Source: Corynebacterium sp.
GTDB lineage: Bacteria > Actinomycetota > Actinomycetes > Mycobacteriales > Mycobacteriaceae
DNA length: 64,000 bases
Direction of reading: 5' to 3'
Assembly (NCBI RefSeq): GCF_030538285.1
Contig: NZ_JAUNUG010000001.1
Coordinates: 62,001 to 126,000, forward strand
In this document: positions 8,405 to 17,469 of the stretch, in pieces
Position numbering within the stretch: position 1 is the stretch's first letter
How the letters are laid out: each line of letters begins with the position of its first letter
Notes under the pieces: generated by a model
Database searches by the model: none
The model's input: the letters and a program-made list of their open reading frames with translations, nothing else
Told to the model about the DNA's origin: nothing
Translations under genes and position numbers: made by a program

Positions 8405-8614
8405 ATGAGCATCGGAGACAAGATGGAGAACCTCGGCGGCAAGATCAAGGAAGGCGCCGGCAAGCTTACGGATAACGAGCGCCTCGAGGCCGAGGGCAAG
8501 GCCGACCAGACCAAGGCTGACGTCAAGGAAGGCGCCCGCGAGGCTGGCGACAAGGTTAAGGAAGCCGGCGACAACGTCCTCGGCTCCGTCCAGGATGCCA
8601 AGCGCGAGAACTAA
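8405..8614 (+). CDS. CsbD-family stress-associated small protein
   Basis: 69-residue, highly charged, Lys/Glu/Gly-rich protein built of short amphipathic repeats (MENLGGKIKEGAGKL, KADVKEGAREAGDKVKEAG), the hallmark of CsbD-like proteins, which in other bacteria are general-stress induced. ATG at 8405 fits best to the AAAGG ribosome site at 8392; the ATG at 8399 would be too close. No operon partner. Confidence 0.88.
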   Translation: MSIGDKMENLGGKIKEGAGKLTDNERLEAEGKADQTKADVKEGAREAGDKVKEAGDNVLGSVQDAKREN

Positions 8615-8674
8615 TTTGGCAGGCCGCGGCACGCTCGATTAGTCTTGACCGAGGTCCTGGCTGACAGTGACCAA

Positions 8675-8765
8675 GGTGGCGTGTCCGAGCGGCCGAAGGT
8701 GATCGCCTCGAAAGCGATTGTTGGGTAACCCCCAACCGAGGGTTCAAATCCCTCCGCCACCGCCA
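8675..8765 (+). tRNA. tRNA-Ser(CGA)
   Basis: Long-variable-arm tRNA. Acceptor GGTGGCG pairs with CGCCACC (8755-8761). The anticodon loop CTCGAAA gives CGA. The T arm is GGGTTCAAATCCC. The 3' CCA is encoded at 8763-8765. Confidence 0.95.
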
Positions 8766-8769
8766 ACCT

Positions 8770-8800
8770 GAAGGCCCCGACCGCAAAGGTCGGGGCCTTC
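8770..8800 (+). terminator. Terminator-like hairpin after tRNA-Ser(CGA)
   Basis: 13-bp perfect stem GAAGGCCCCGACC / GGTCGGGGCCTTC with a 5-nt loop. No clear T tract follows, so the efficiency of termination is uncertain. Confidence 0.65.
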
Positions 8801-8870
8801 GTCCATGTCGGGCCCCCTCGGTAGACTGGCCCTGTTCGCTTAATTCTCGTGTGAGGAAAGCCCATTTACC

Positions 8871-11360
8871 GTGGCTAAATTTCTGTTCAAGCTGGGACGC
8901 TGGTCCTTCCACCGCAAGTGGATCGTCATCCTCGTATGGCTGGCGGCGCTCGCCGGTGTGGCCGGCGCAGCCGTGGCCTTCCAGAAGCCGTTCTCCAACG
9001 AATTCTCTATCGGCGGCACGCCTTCTATTGAGGCGACCAAGGTGCTGGTGGAGAAGTTCCCGGAGGGCGGCAACCCCGTCAATGCGGCGAGCGTCAACGT
9101 GGTGTTCGCCGCGCCAGAGGGTGAGCAGTTGGCGGATCCGGGGAATTCCGCGGCGATTGACACGGTGGTCACCCATATTGCGGACAATCTTCCTGATCTG
9201 ACCGACACGGAGAGATTCGGCAACCCCGTGGAGGTCTCGCCTGCCCTGCAGCAGGGGGTCATCGACATGATGACGGAGCAGGGGTTGCCGGAGGAGTCTG
9301 CCCGCGAGGACGCCGAGAACCTGGCGATGGTCTCCGAAGACGGCCGCATCGGCTACACCACCTTCACCATTGATGTGCCCTCATCGATGGACGTGACGGA
9401 TGAGCACCGGGCCATCGTCAATGAAGCCATGGATCTGGGTCGTGAGCAGGGCATTCAGGTCGAGGCCGGCGGTGCCGGTTTCGGTGATCCCATCACGGTG
9501 AAAACCACCAGTGAGATCGTCGGTCTGGCGGTCGCGTTTGTGGTACTCATCGTCACCTTCGGTTCGCTCATCGCGGCCGGACTGCCCGTGCTCACCGCCG
9601 TTATCGGCGTGGGTATCGGCGCGCTGACGATCATCATCGCCACCGCGTTCATCGAGCTGAACAACATCACCCCGGTGCTGGCCGTCATGATCGGCCTGGC
9701 CGTGGGCATCGACTACGCCCTGTTCATCCTCTCCCGCTATCGGGCGGAGCGGTCCCGCATGCCTGCCGATGAGGCCGCCGGCATGGCCGTGGGCACCGCC
9801 GGATCCGCGGTGGTCTTCGCCGGTGCCACTGTCATCATCGCGCTGGCGGCGCTGACCATCGTCAACATTGAGTTCCTCACCGCCATGGGTCTGTCGGCGG
9901 CGTTCACGGTGCTCGTCGCCGTGCTCGTCGCCCTCACCTTCATCCCGGCGTTGCTCGGCGTGCTCGGCGACCGCACCTTCAAGGCACCGGTGCCCGGCGT
10001 AGCCGGCAACCCGTGGAAGAAGCGCGAGAAGAAGGAGGGAAGGCGGCGTCGAAAAGCAAAGCCGACGATGGGTAACCGCTGGATCCGCTTCGTGCGCCGC
10101 GTCCCCGGCCTGGTCATGGCCGTCGTCGTGCTCACCCTCGGGGCCCTGTCCTACCCGGTGCTCAACATGGAGCTCTCGCTGCCCTCAGACTCGACCTCCA
10201 ACCTGGACACCACCCAGCGCAAATCCGCCGACCTCATGGCCGAGGGCTTCGGCGAGGGCGTCAACGCGCCCTTCCTGGTCATCGTCGACGCTGACGAGAT
10301 CAACCCCGACGCCCCTGCCCTGGCACCCCTGGTGCAGGCGCAGGAATCGATGGCCGGGGAGGGGGAAACGGTGGATCGTCGAGAAGCAGCTGTGACCAGC
10401 TCCTTCCTCTACACCGTCGCGCAGCTGAAAAACGTCGGCGGCGTCAAGCACGCTCAGCTGGTGGGCATGAACCCGGACACCGACGCCGCGCAGATCATGG
10501 TCACCCCGTTCACCGGGCCGGATGACCAGTACACCACCCAGGTGTCGCATGCTCTGCGTGAGCAGGGCGAGCAGATCGCCGACGCCACGGGTGCTGACAT
10601 CGGGCTCACCGGCCTCACGGCCGTCCAGATGGACATCACCGAGAGGCTGTCGGAGGCCATGCCGATCTACCTGGGGATTGTCGTTGGTCTGGCGATATTC
10701 CTGCTGCTCGGCGTGTTCCGTTCCGTCATGGTGCCGCTCGTCGCCGGATTGGGCTTCCTGCTCTCGGTCGGCGCGGCCTTCGGCATGACCGTGCTCGTGT
10801 GGCAGGAAGGCCTGTGGGATCTGGTGAACACCCCGGCCCCGCTGATTTCCTTCATGCCGATCTTCCTCATCGGTGTCACCTTCGGCCTGGCCATGGACTA
10901 CCAGGTCTTCCTGGTCACCCGCATGCGTGAGCATTACATCAACCTGCGCGTGAAAGCCCACGAGGACCCCGACCCGGATGTCCCGCGGGCGATCTCCAAA
11001 CTCGATGCCGTCGAGGAATCCACCATCATCGGCTTCACCCGCGGAGCCCGCGTGGTCACCGCCGCCGCGCTCATCATGATCGCGGTGTTCGTGGCCTTCA
11101 TCGACCAGCCCCTGCCGTTCATCCAGATCTTCGGCTTCGCCCTCGGTGTGGGCGTGTTCTTCGACGCGTTCTTCGTCCGCATGGCGCTCGTGCCCGCCAC
11201 GATGTTCCTCATGGGCAGCGCCACCTGGTGGATCCCCCGCTGGCTCAACCGCCTCATCCCCCGCATGGACATCGAGGGCACTGCTCTGGAGAAGGAGTGG
11301 GAGGAACGGCACGCCGCGCAACAACAGCACCGCAAGGAAATGGAGAAGGTCACCTCATGA
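8871..11360 (+). CDS. MmpL-type RND transporter
   Basis: 829-residue inner-membrane protein with two MMPL repeats. Each has one N-terminal helix, a large extracytoplasmic domain and a five-helix bundle. Proton-relay-like segments are visible in TM4 (VGIDYALFILSRYRAE, near residue 285) and in the second half (LAMDYQVFLVTRMREHY, near 675). Corynebacterial MmpL/CmpL proteins export trehalose monomycolate or other envelope lipids; others of this size are annotated as drug exporters. The substrate cannot be decided here. The GTG at 8871 gives MAKFLFKLGRWSFHRKW. The last four bases (ATGA) overlap the start of tgt, so the two are co-transcribed although functionally unrelated. Confidence 0.85.
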   Translation: MAKFLFKLGRWSFHRKWIVILVWLAALAGVAGAAVAFQKPFSNEFSIGGTPSIEATKVLVEKFPEGGNPVNAASVNVVFAAPEGEQLADPGNSAAIDTVVTHIADNLPDLTDTERFGNPVEVSPALQQGVIDMMTEQGLPEESAREDAENLAMVSEDGRIGYTTFTIDVPSSMDVTDEHRAIVNEAMDLGREQGIQVEAGGAGFGDPITVKTTSEIVGLAVAFVVLIVTFGSLIAAGLPVLTAVIGVGIGALTIIIATAFIELNNITPVLAVMIGLAVGIDYALFILSRYRAERSRMPADEAAGMAVGTAGSAVVFAGATVIIALAALTIVNIEFLTAMGLSAAFTVLVAVLVALTFIPALLGVLGDRTFKAPVPGVAGNPWKKREKKEGRRRRKAKPTMGNRWIRFVRRVPGLVMAVVVLTLGALSYPVLNMELSLPSDSTSNLDTTQRKSADLMAEGFGEGVNAPFLVIVDADEINPDAPALAPLVQAQESMAGEGETVDRREAAVTSSFLYTVAQLKNVGGVKHAQLVGMNPDTDAAQIMVTPFTGPDDQYTTQVSHALREQGEQIADATGADIGLTGLTAVQMDITERLSEAMPIYLGIVVGLAIFLLLGVFRSVMVPLVAGLGFLLSVGAAFGMTVLVWQEGLWDLVNTPAPLISFMPIFLIGVTFGLAMDYQVFLVTRMREHYINLRVKAHEDPDPDVPRAISKLDAVEESTIIGFTRGARVVTAAALIMIAVFVAFIDQPLPFIQIFGFALGVGVFFDAFFVRMALVPATMFLMGSATWWIPRWLNRLIPRMDIEGTALEKEWEERHAAQQQHRKEMEKVTS

Positions 11361-12598
11361 CCGACCTGTCATTCGCACTCGGCACCGAACTCGAATCCGG
11401 CCCCGGCCGGCACGGGCGGACCGGCACCATCCACACCCCGCACGGTGATATCCAGACCCCGGCGTTTATCCCGGTGGCCACTAAAGCGACGGTGAAAACG
11501 CTCACGCCGGAGCAGATCACCCAGACCGGTGCGCAGGCAATCCTGTCCAACGCCTACCACCTCTACCTGCAGCCCGGCGCCGACATCGTCGACGAGGCGG
11601 GCGGCGTGGGCCGCTTCGAGAACTGGTCGGGGCCCACCTACACCGACTCCGGCGGCTTCCAGGTGATGAGCCAGGGTGTCGGCTTCCAGAAAACCCTGAC
11701 CATGGAGCAGAAGGATGGCCAGGACTGGGGCCGGGAGAAGAAGAACTTGGCACGGGTCGACGAGGAGGGCGTCGACTTCGTCAGCTTCATCGACGGCTCC
11801 CGCCACCGCTTCACCCCGGAGATCTCCATGCAGATCCAGCACCAGCTCGGCGCGGACATCATCTTCGCCTTCGATGAGCTGACCACCCTCATGGACACCC
11901 GCTCCTACCAGGAAGCTTCCGTCGAGCGCACGCATCGCTGGGCGGCGCGTTGCATCGAGGAGCACAACCGGCAGACTCAGCTGCGGGAGGACAAGCCGCT
12001 GCAGTCGCTATGGGGAGTCATCCAGGGTGCCCAATACGAGGACCTGCGGCGCAAGGCCACCCGCGACCTGGTGTCGCTTTCCGACGCCAGCGTTGCCGCC
12101 GGGCAACGCGGCTTCGGTGGTTACGGTATCGGCGGGGCCCTGGAGAAGGAGAATCTGGGCACGATCGTCGGCTGGGTGTGTGATGAACTACCCGCGGACA
12201 AGCCGCGCCACCTGTTGGGTATCTCCGAACCGGATGACATCTTCACCGCCGTCGAGGCCGGCGCCGACACCTTCGACTGCGTGGCCCCCACCCGCCTGGC
12301 GCGCCGGGGTGGTGTCTACACACTCGACGGGCGCCTCAACCTAATCAACGCCGGCTTCAAGCGTGACTTCCGCGGTATTGATGAGGAGTTTGGCGGTTAC
12401 GTCTCCGAGACTTACTCCCGCGCGTACCTGCGGCACCTGTTCAAGGCGAATGAGTTCCTCGGGATGACGCTGTGCACGATCCACAACCTGTCATTCATGA
12501 TCCGGCTGGTGGATAACATCCGGGCGTCGATAGAAGGCGGCTACTTCGAGGACTACCGCACGGAGTTCATGGGGCGCTACTACGCGAAGAAGCGCTGA
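11357..12598 (+). CDS. tgt: Atypical bacterial-type tRNA-guanine transglycosylase
   Basis: 413-residue TIM-barrel enzyme that exchanges G34 of GUN-anticodon tRNAs for a 7-deazaguanine. Asp97 in TDSGGFQ and the nucleophile Asp307 in DTFDCVAPTR are present, as is TIHNL with the zinc His. Two family features deviate by eye alignment to E. coli Tgt. The zinc triad CxCxxC before YSRAYL is replaced by FGGYVSE, and the base-pocket motif GGLAVGE reads GGALEKE. The active-site aspartates argue for catalysis but the base specificity may differ. The start ATG overlaps the mmpL stop by 4 bp. A queuosine-precursor transporter and gluQ lie 10 kb away. Confidence 0.85.
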   Translation: MTDLSFALGTELESGPGRHGRTGTIHTPHGDIQTPAFIPVATKATVKTLTPEQITQTGAQAILSNAYHLYLQPGADIVDEAGGVGRFENWSGPTYTDSGGFQVMSQGVGFQKTLTMEQKDGQDWGREKKNLARVDEEGVDFVSFIDGSRHRFTPEISMQIQHQLGADIIFAFDELTTLMDTRSYQEASVERTHRWAARCIEEHNRQTQLREDKPLQSLWGVIQGAQYEDLRRKATRDLVSLSDASVAAGQRGFGGYGIGGALEKENLGTIVGWVCDELPADKPRHLLGISEPDDIFTAVEAGADTFDCVAPTRLARRGGVYTLDGRLNLINAGFKRDFRGIDEEFGGYVSETYSRAYLRHLFKANEFLGMTLCTIHNLSFMIRLVDNIRASIEGGYFEDYRTEFMGRYYAKKR

Positions 12599-12634
12599 CC
12601 TGCCTGTAGCTAGGTGGGCCGTGTGTAGCGGGTG

Positions 12635-12661
12635 CTGCGGCTAGCCGCAGGGGCGACTTTT
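12635..12661 (+). terminator. Possible terminator after tgt
   Basis: The palindrome CTGCGG-CTAG-CCGCAG at 12635-12650 lies 37 nt after the tgt stop, with TTTT at 12658-12661. The gap between stem and T run makes it a weak candidate. Confidence 0.4.
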
Positions 12662-12837
12662 GGGTAGTCCAACTCTCTTAATCTTTTGACAGGTTGAGCG
12701 GAAATCTCCACTATCTCTGGCATTTTCCTGTCACGCTCCTAATAACATGGCAAATTCTCAGGTCTCAGTTTGATAACGGGCGTTCCTAAAGGAAGTGTTG
12801 GATATAGCTGCATTTCCTGATGAGAGGCCCTCAGACG

Positions 12838-14193
12838 GTGAAAACGTCACGAGACATCCCCCTTGAACCGAAATTGTTCGGTATCATCGCCGCCTTGGCC
12901 GCCACGCTCGTGGCGTGGCTCTGGCTCTTCCTCGGGGAACCTGACCCGTTCCGTTCCATGGCTTTCGGCGGGGTGGTGTGTCTCCTCGTCGTGGGATACG
13001 CACTCAGCCGCGGACAAGTGTGGCCGGTGCTGGTGCAGATGTCGCCTACGGCTTTGTTGATGACAGTCTTCCCGCTCATCGTCGGCACCCTGGGGGAGAC
13101 CATCACCCTGGTCCTCATGGTATCCATTACGGTCCCGTGGATCTCCCACGCTGTCACCCTGCCCTTCTATCGCCCGTTGCAGCAGGCAGACCGCAACGAC
13201 GCCGCAGCGTTCTACCGTGCCTTCGCCCGCGTGTGGCCACCGATGATCGCCGCCTCCCTGCTCTCCGTGGCGCTGTTCGCGGTGGTGATGGCGACCATCA
13301 CGGGCTGGGCTGGCGTCGAGATCGGGTTCTATGTTTTCGGCCTCGTCACCAACCTGATTTTCGCCCAGTCACTTATTCCCGCCCAGGAGACGAAGCGTTA
13401 TTTCCGTATCTTTGCTGGCTGGGCTCTCTACGCCGGCGCACTTTTTCTCGCCCCGCACCTGTGGTTCCTGGCTCCCCTGGTCGGCCTCCTGCCGCAGCTG
13501 GCCCTATTGGGCCGCGGACTCACCGGGCTGGCCGTCCCGCGGGCTCTGCCGCTCCGCCCGCTCCTGCGCGAGACTGTCATCGGTCTGTCCCTGGGTTCTG
13601 TGCTGTGGGCGGACAAGTTCTTCCTCATCGCACTGAACATGAACCGCGTGGACATCATCACCGTCTACGTCGGCCTCATCCCCGTGGTGGTGGCCATCGC
13701 CTTCTATTTCTCCTCCCAGTACCCGATCCTGCGAGCCAGCCTGGACACGCTTATGTCCGGGATCAATTCCGCCCCCATCCCCACCCTGCGGTCCACCGGT
13801 AAGCAGACCCGTCGACAGCTGTGGAACACCATGGCCACCACCGTTTTCGTTGCCGCCGGCACCGGGCTGGGTGTCATTCTCATCTCCGGTGGGCTGCCCA
13901 TTGAGCACAGTCCCTTCAGCCTCATGCTCTTCCTGGTGCCTACGGTGCTGTTGGGGCTGCACCTGTCGCTCTACCAGCTCACCCAGTTCGAACTCGATGA
14001 GACGGCGGCCTGGTTGGGCGGGATTTTTCTGGCGACCACGTTGTTGGCCTTTGTCTTCCTGGAGCCTGAGTTCGCCTATATCGTCGTGTTGCTTGCTTCG
14101 CTGGGAGTGATGCTCGCGGCGCTGAAGTGGACCTCCGACAGTGTCACCGATGTCCCTTACGAGCAGTTCTGGCAGAAGGCGGTCGCGTGGTGA
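12838..14193 (+). CDS. pelG: PelG-like polysaccharide-export membrane protein
   Basis: 451-residue polytopic protein with about 12 hydrophobic segments, of the PelG branch of the Wzx/MATE-like flippase superfamily. A WADKFFLIAL segment after an RETVIGLSLGSVLW helix matches the PelG signature in the middle of the protein, and the C-terminal VPYEQFWQKAVAW resembles the family end. In Pel systems PelG works with the glycosyltransferase PelF to polymerise and export a cationic GalN/GalNAc polymer. The GTG at 12838 is preferred because GAGAGG lies 10 nt upstream; ATG at 12820 is the alternative. Its stop overlaps the pelF start by 4 bp (GTGA). PelD, PelE and PelA homologues are not visible nearby. 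Confidence 0.75.
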   Translation: MKTSRDIPLEPKLFGIIAALAATLVAWLWLFLGEPDPFRSMAFGGVVCLLVVGYALSRGQVWPVLVQMSPTALLMTVFPLIVGTLGETITLVLMVSITVPWISHAVTLPFYRPLQQADRNDAAAFYRAFARVWPPMIAASLLSVALFAVVMATITGWAGVEIGFYVFGLVTNLIFAQSLIPAQETKRYFRIFAGWALYAGALFLAPHLWFLAPLVGLLPQLALLGRGLTGLAVPRALPLRPLLRETVIGLSLGSVLWADKFFLIALNMNRVDIITVYVGLIPVVVAIAFYFSSQYPILRASLDTLMSGINSAPIPTLRSTGKQTRRQLWNTMATTVFVAAGTGLGVILISGGLPIEHSPFSLMLFLVPTVLLGLHLSLYQLTQFELDETAAWLGGIFLATTLLAFVFLEPEFAYIVVLLASLGVMLAALKWTSDSVTDVPYEQFWQKAVAW

Positions 14194-15857
14194 GCGTGGC
14201 GCACACTCCTATCCTGCGGCTTCCGGGCGATGAGCGGGAGTTGCCGCTTGTCGACGTCGCCATCGTCATGGAGTCCACCTACCCCTTCCTCAAGGGCGGG
14301 GTGTCCGCGGTGGTCCACGACATCATCACTCACAACCCGGATCTGAGCTTCGGCATCATCCACATCGCCTGGGACACCAAAGCCCCGTCGGAGGACCTGT
14401 ACGGCATGCCCGCCAACGTGCAGTGGGTTGACGTGCTCTACCTCTCCCTGGAGGAAAATGGTGCGGATTTCCGCGCGGCTGTGGAAAACCCGCGGGAGGA
14501 GCAACAGGTCACACAATTCATTGACGCCGTGCAGGCGGCGCTGAACGGCCATTACGCCCCCATGCGTCAGTTGTACCTCGATGCGGTCAACCCACAGACC
14601 CGCACGTGGCGGCTGTGGTCGGTGCTGGTTGACCGCCAGTTCATGGAGGCCGCCGTCCACGCCACCCGCGGGGCCACCGACATCAGCCTGGGCGAGTTGT
14701 TCTGGCTCATGCGGGATTTCTTCTCGTTGGCCTATTCATTGCTGGATCGGGTGCATCCGCCGGCGCGGGTCTACCACGCCCACACCACCGGCTACGCCAG
14801 CCTGGTTTCGGCGGCGGCGAAGATCCAGAACGACGGGGCCTTCCTGCTCACCGAGCACAATCTCTACGTCCGCGACACCGTCAACACACTGCTGGAGCGG
14901 CCGATGAACCTGCCGGTCACCATGCAGTCGCACGAGCTGCACGCCAGCAGCACCGTGGAGAAGTTCTGGACCCGCTGGTGGACCGTCCTGGGCGCCATGC
15001 TCTACCCGGAGACCGACCACATCACCTACCTCTATCCCAACGCGATCACCGAGGCCGCTGACCTGGGCGGTGACCGCTCCAAATCGGAGATCCTGCCCAA
15101 CGGCATCGTGTGGGAGGAGTTCGACTATGCGCGGGCGCGGCGTCGAGAAGCTCGCGACAACCTGGACACCAAGAAGACATGGCGGTTGGCGTGCATCGCC
15201 CGGGTGGTGCCGATTAAAGGAATCATCGAGCTTATCGACGCCGCCGCCCTCCTCGTCGAACGCGGCGTCGATAATGTTGTCATCGACGTCCTCGGCCCCA
15301 CCGAGCACGTCCCGGAATACTACGAGCAGTGCCTCGCGCGGATCCGCGAGCACGAACTCGAAGGCCGGGTGACCCTGCGCGGCACGGTCGCCGTGCGCGA
15401 CGTCCTCCACGATTACGATGCGCTCATCCTCGCCAGCTTCAACGAAGGCCAGCCCGTGGTGGTGCTGGAATCGATGGTCATCGGACTGCCGGTCCTGGGC
15501 ACCAACGTCGGTGGCATGGACCAGCTGGTCATCGACCCCCTCGAAGACCCTTCCGACCCCGATGCCCGCACCATCGGGCCCTGCGGCGACCTTGTTGAAC
15601 CGGGTGATGTGGCCGGCCTGGCCGACATGGTCCAGCGGATGGTGGCCAGCCCCGAGCTCTACCGCACGTGGAGCGACAATGCGCTCGACCGGCTGCGCAC
15701 CGTCTTCCTCATGGAAAGCGTCATGGTCCGCTACAACGCCATCTACCGTCGCCTCGGCGCGCAGCCGGAGCGCGCCACCCGCACCGCGGATCTCGGGCGC
15801 GGGCCCGAGGACATCACTGACGGACCCTTCGAGCGTTACCCGGAGCCGAGCGCATGA
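14190..15857 (+). CDS. pelF: PelF-like GT4 glycosyltransferase
   Basis: 555-residue cytosolic glycosyltransferase. The N-terminal half (about 15-300) carries the PelF-specific region with MESTYPFLKGGVSAVVHDII. The C-terminal half is a GT-B nucleotide-sugar lobe with ARVVPIKGIIELIDAA, RGTVAVRDVLHDYDALIL and the GT4 Glu motif NEGQPVVVLESMVIGLPV. PelF uses UDP-sugars to build the Pel polymer. GTG at 14190 overlaps the pelG stop; another GTG lies at 14187. The stop overlaps the next gene (ATGA). Tight four-gene overlap indicates one transcript and coordinated function. Confidence 0.85.
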   Translation: MSVAHTPILRLPGDERELPLVDVAIVMESTYPFLKGGVSAVVHDIITHNPDLSFGIIHIAWDTKAPSEDLYGMPANVQWVDVLYLSLEENGADFRAAVENPREEQQVTQFIDAVQAALNGHYAPMRQLYLDAVNPQTRTWRLWSVLVDRQFMEAAVHATRGATDISLGELFWLMRDFFSLAYSLLDRVHPPARVYHAHTTGYASLVSAAAKIQNDGAFLLTEHNLYVRDTVNTLLERPMNLPVTMQSHELHASSTVEKFWTRWWTVLGAMLYPETDHITYLYPNAITEAADLGGDRSKSEILPNGIVWEEFDYARARRREARDNLDTKKTWRLACIARVVPIKGIIELIDAAALLVERGVDNVVIDVLGPTEHVPEYYEQCLARIREHELEGRVTLRGTVAVRDVLHDYDALILASFNEGQPVVVLESMVIGLPVLGTNVGGMDQLVIDPLEDPSDPDARTIGPCGDLVEPGDVAGLADMVQRMVASPELYRTWSDNALDRLRTVFLMESVMVRYNAIYRRLGAQPERATRTADLGRGPEDITDGPFERYPEPSA

Positions 15858-16828
15858 CCCCGCGTCTGGCCTGGCTCCGTTACGCCGGCCCGCTCACCGA
15901 GGAAGAGATCGACGAGGCCGCCGGGCGCTACCGCGCCGTGGTGCTCCAACCCTGGGAGATGCACGCCGCGCGCCGACTCAAGGAGGCGGACCCCACCTGC
16001 ACCGTCCTGGCCTACAAATGTCTGTCCTCCATCCGTGATTACGAGCCCGGCCCCGTCTACAGCTCCGGGATCAGCCCGGCCTTGTCGGAGCAGCTGCACA
16101 CCGCCGCCGCCGTGCCCGAGTGGCGTCAGTACCGCGGCCACCGTCAGCAACGGGTGTGGGACGAGTCTTACCAAAAGGCGTGGGTGGAGTGTGTCGTCGC
16201 TGAACTCACAGGCAGCCCCTTCGACGGGATCATGGCTGACAATGACGTGTGGGATGACTACTACGGGCACGGGCTCGACATGGAGCTCGTCCGCGCCGGG
16301 CTGGAACAGCTTGTCCAGCGGGCCGGAACCGCGCTGAGCGATATCGGCAAGGTGCTGGTGCCCAACATCGCCGAATCCCGCCGTGAGCCCGGGCGCTGGG
16401 CCCGCCACTCCGCCTTCGGCGGGGGTTTCGAGGAATGCCTCATCGGCTGGGGCACACGCGACGACGGCTGGCTCGACATCCCCGACATCCTCGCCCAGTT
16501 CGCCGAGCTGGACGTCCCGGGTCTCATCATCGCCCGCGTGCCCGGCGATGGCTCACCTGCGGATACCTCCCTGCCGCTCGCGGTCGCCGCGGCGTACGTG
16601 TTCTGGCCCCACCGGGATGTCGCCGTCACCGCCACGGCCCACGACGGCTACCACGCCATGCCCTTCATCGATGTCCCTGACCTGGGTGAACCCACCAGTC
16701 CCATCATCGACTGCCCCGGCGGCCCCGGTGTTTTCCGCCGACTGTTCACCCGCGGTGAGGCCTGGGTCAACCTCGGCCCCGCTACCGCCCACCTGCCCGG
16801 ACATGCAGGCCATTGGTGGACGGACTGA
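15854..16828 (+). CDS. Putative GHL15-like glycosyl hydrolase of the Pel-like locus
   Basis: 324-residue protein without a signal peptide, resembling the hypothetical glycosyl hydrolase family 15 (GHL15) TIM barrel: a short VVLQPWEM strand, AYKCLSSIRDYEPG, then DGIMADNDVWDDYYGH with candidate acidic catalytic residues at about 119-130, and a late AYVFWPHRDVAVT strand. In classical Pel operons the hydrolase/deacetylase PelA trims the polymer. By position this could be its functional stand-in, but as a cytosolic protein it might act on lipid- or nucleotide-linked sugar instead. Overlaps both neighbours by a few bases. The family call is by eye and moderate. Confidence 0.6.
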   Translation: MTPRLAWLRYAGPLTEEEIDEAAGRYRAVVLQPWEMHAARRLKEADPTCTVLAYKCLSSIRDYEPGPVYSSGISPALSEQLHTAAAVPEWRQYRGHRQQRVWDESYQKAWVECVVAELTGSPFDGIMADNDVWDDYYGHGLDMELVRAGLEQLVQRAGTALSDIGKVLVPNIAESRREPGRWARHSAFGGGFEECLIGWGTRDDGWLDIPDILAQFAELDVPGLIIARVPGDGSPADTSLPLAVAAAYVFWPHRDVAVTATAHDGYHAMPFIDVPDLGEPTSPIIDCPGGPGVFRRLFTRGEAWVNLGPATAHLPGHAGHWWTD

Positions 16829-17469
16829 TGGTGGACTGGGAGCATTTCGCCTACCATCGCGCCCGCCGCGCCGGGCACGATGGGCGCTTGCGGCGACTGG
16901 CCTCCCTGTCCCCGCTTATCGACGCCCCCGTCCTCACCGAGATCATCGGCAATCACCGCCCCGAGGCGGTGGGGGAGCAGATCATCTACCGCGGCGCGGT
17001 GACGCTGCGGGACATTCTCTACGACTATGATGCCCTGCTGCTTCCCGACCCGCGCCCGGAGCACGCGGACCAGGTGCTGGAGGCGATGGCGGTCGGACTG
17101 CCGATTCTGGGGGCACCCGCCGGGTGGCTGGCGGATCTGGTACTCGGACCGGAACCCTGTGGGGCGCTGGGAGCGGACATTCCCGCGCTGGTGAAGCGGC
17201 TCGCGGCTGACCCTGAGCTGTATCAACGCTGGTCAGCGGCCGCCCTGGGCCGGGCGCGACAGCGCCTGGCACGGCCCGCGCCCACGCCACCGCCCCAAGT
17301 GGCCGCCGCGGAACGCTACCCGGGGCAGGAGCGGATGTTGCAGGCAGGCGGCTACTCCCCGGCGGGCAGCACCCAACCACGCGCGGCGTCCGTCGACAGC
17401 CGGACGCGGGTGCCCTCGGGGTGGACATCGGAGGCCTCGGGGTTGGCCAAGCTGGCCAACAGGCGCTGA
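16828..17469 (+). CDS. Half-size glycosyltransferase, GT4 C-terminal lobe only
   Basis: 213-residue protein that aligns only with the C-terminal lobe of the PelF two genes upstream: IYRGAVTLRDILYDYDALLL and LEAMAVGLPILGAPAGWLADLV mirror RGTVAVRDVLHDYDALIL and LESMVIGLPVLGTNVGGMDQLV. The acceptor-binding N lobe and the E-x7-E start are missing, since the family Asn-Glu-Gly is replaced by RPEHADQV. It is either a degenerate duplicate or a non-catalytic partner of PelF. ATG at 16828 overlaps the preceding stop (TGATG). Its 3' end overlaps the convergent ABC ATPase gene by 118 bp, which is unusual. Confidence 0.7.
   Translation: MVDWEHFAYHRARRAGHDGRLRRLASLSPLIDAPVLTEIIGNHRPEAVGEQIIYRGAVTLRDILYDYDALLLPDPRPEHADQVLEAMAVGLPILGAPAGWLADLVLGPEPCGALGADIPALVKRLAADPELYQRWSAAALGRARQRLARPAPTPPPQVAAAERYPGQERMLQAGGYSPAGSTQPRAASVDSRTRVPSGWTSEASGLAKLANRR

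Noticed and set aside
12686-12717. Promoter TTGACA...TATCTC upstream of the Pel-like locus
   Set aside because: The spacer is 20 nt and the -10 is poor; not strong enough to list as a feature.
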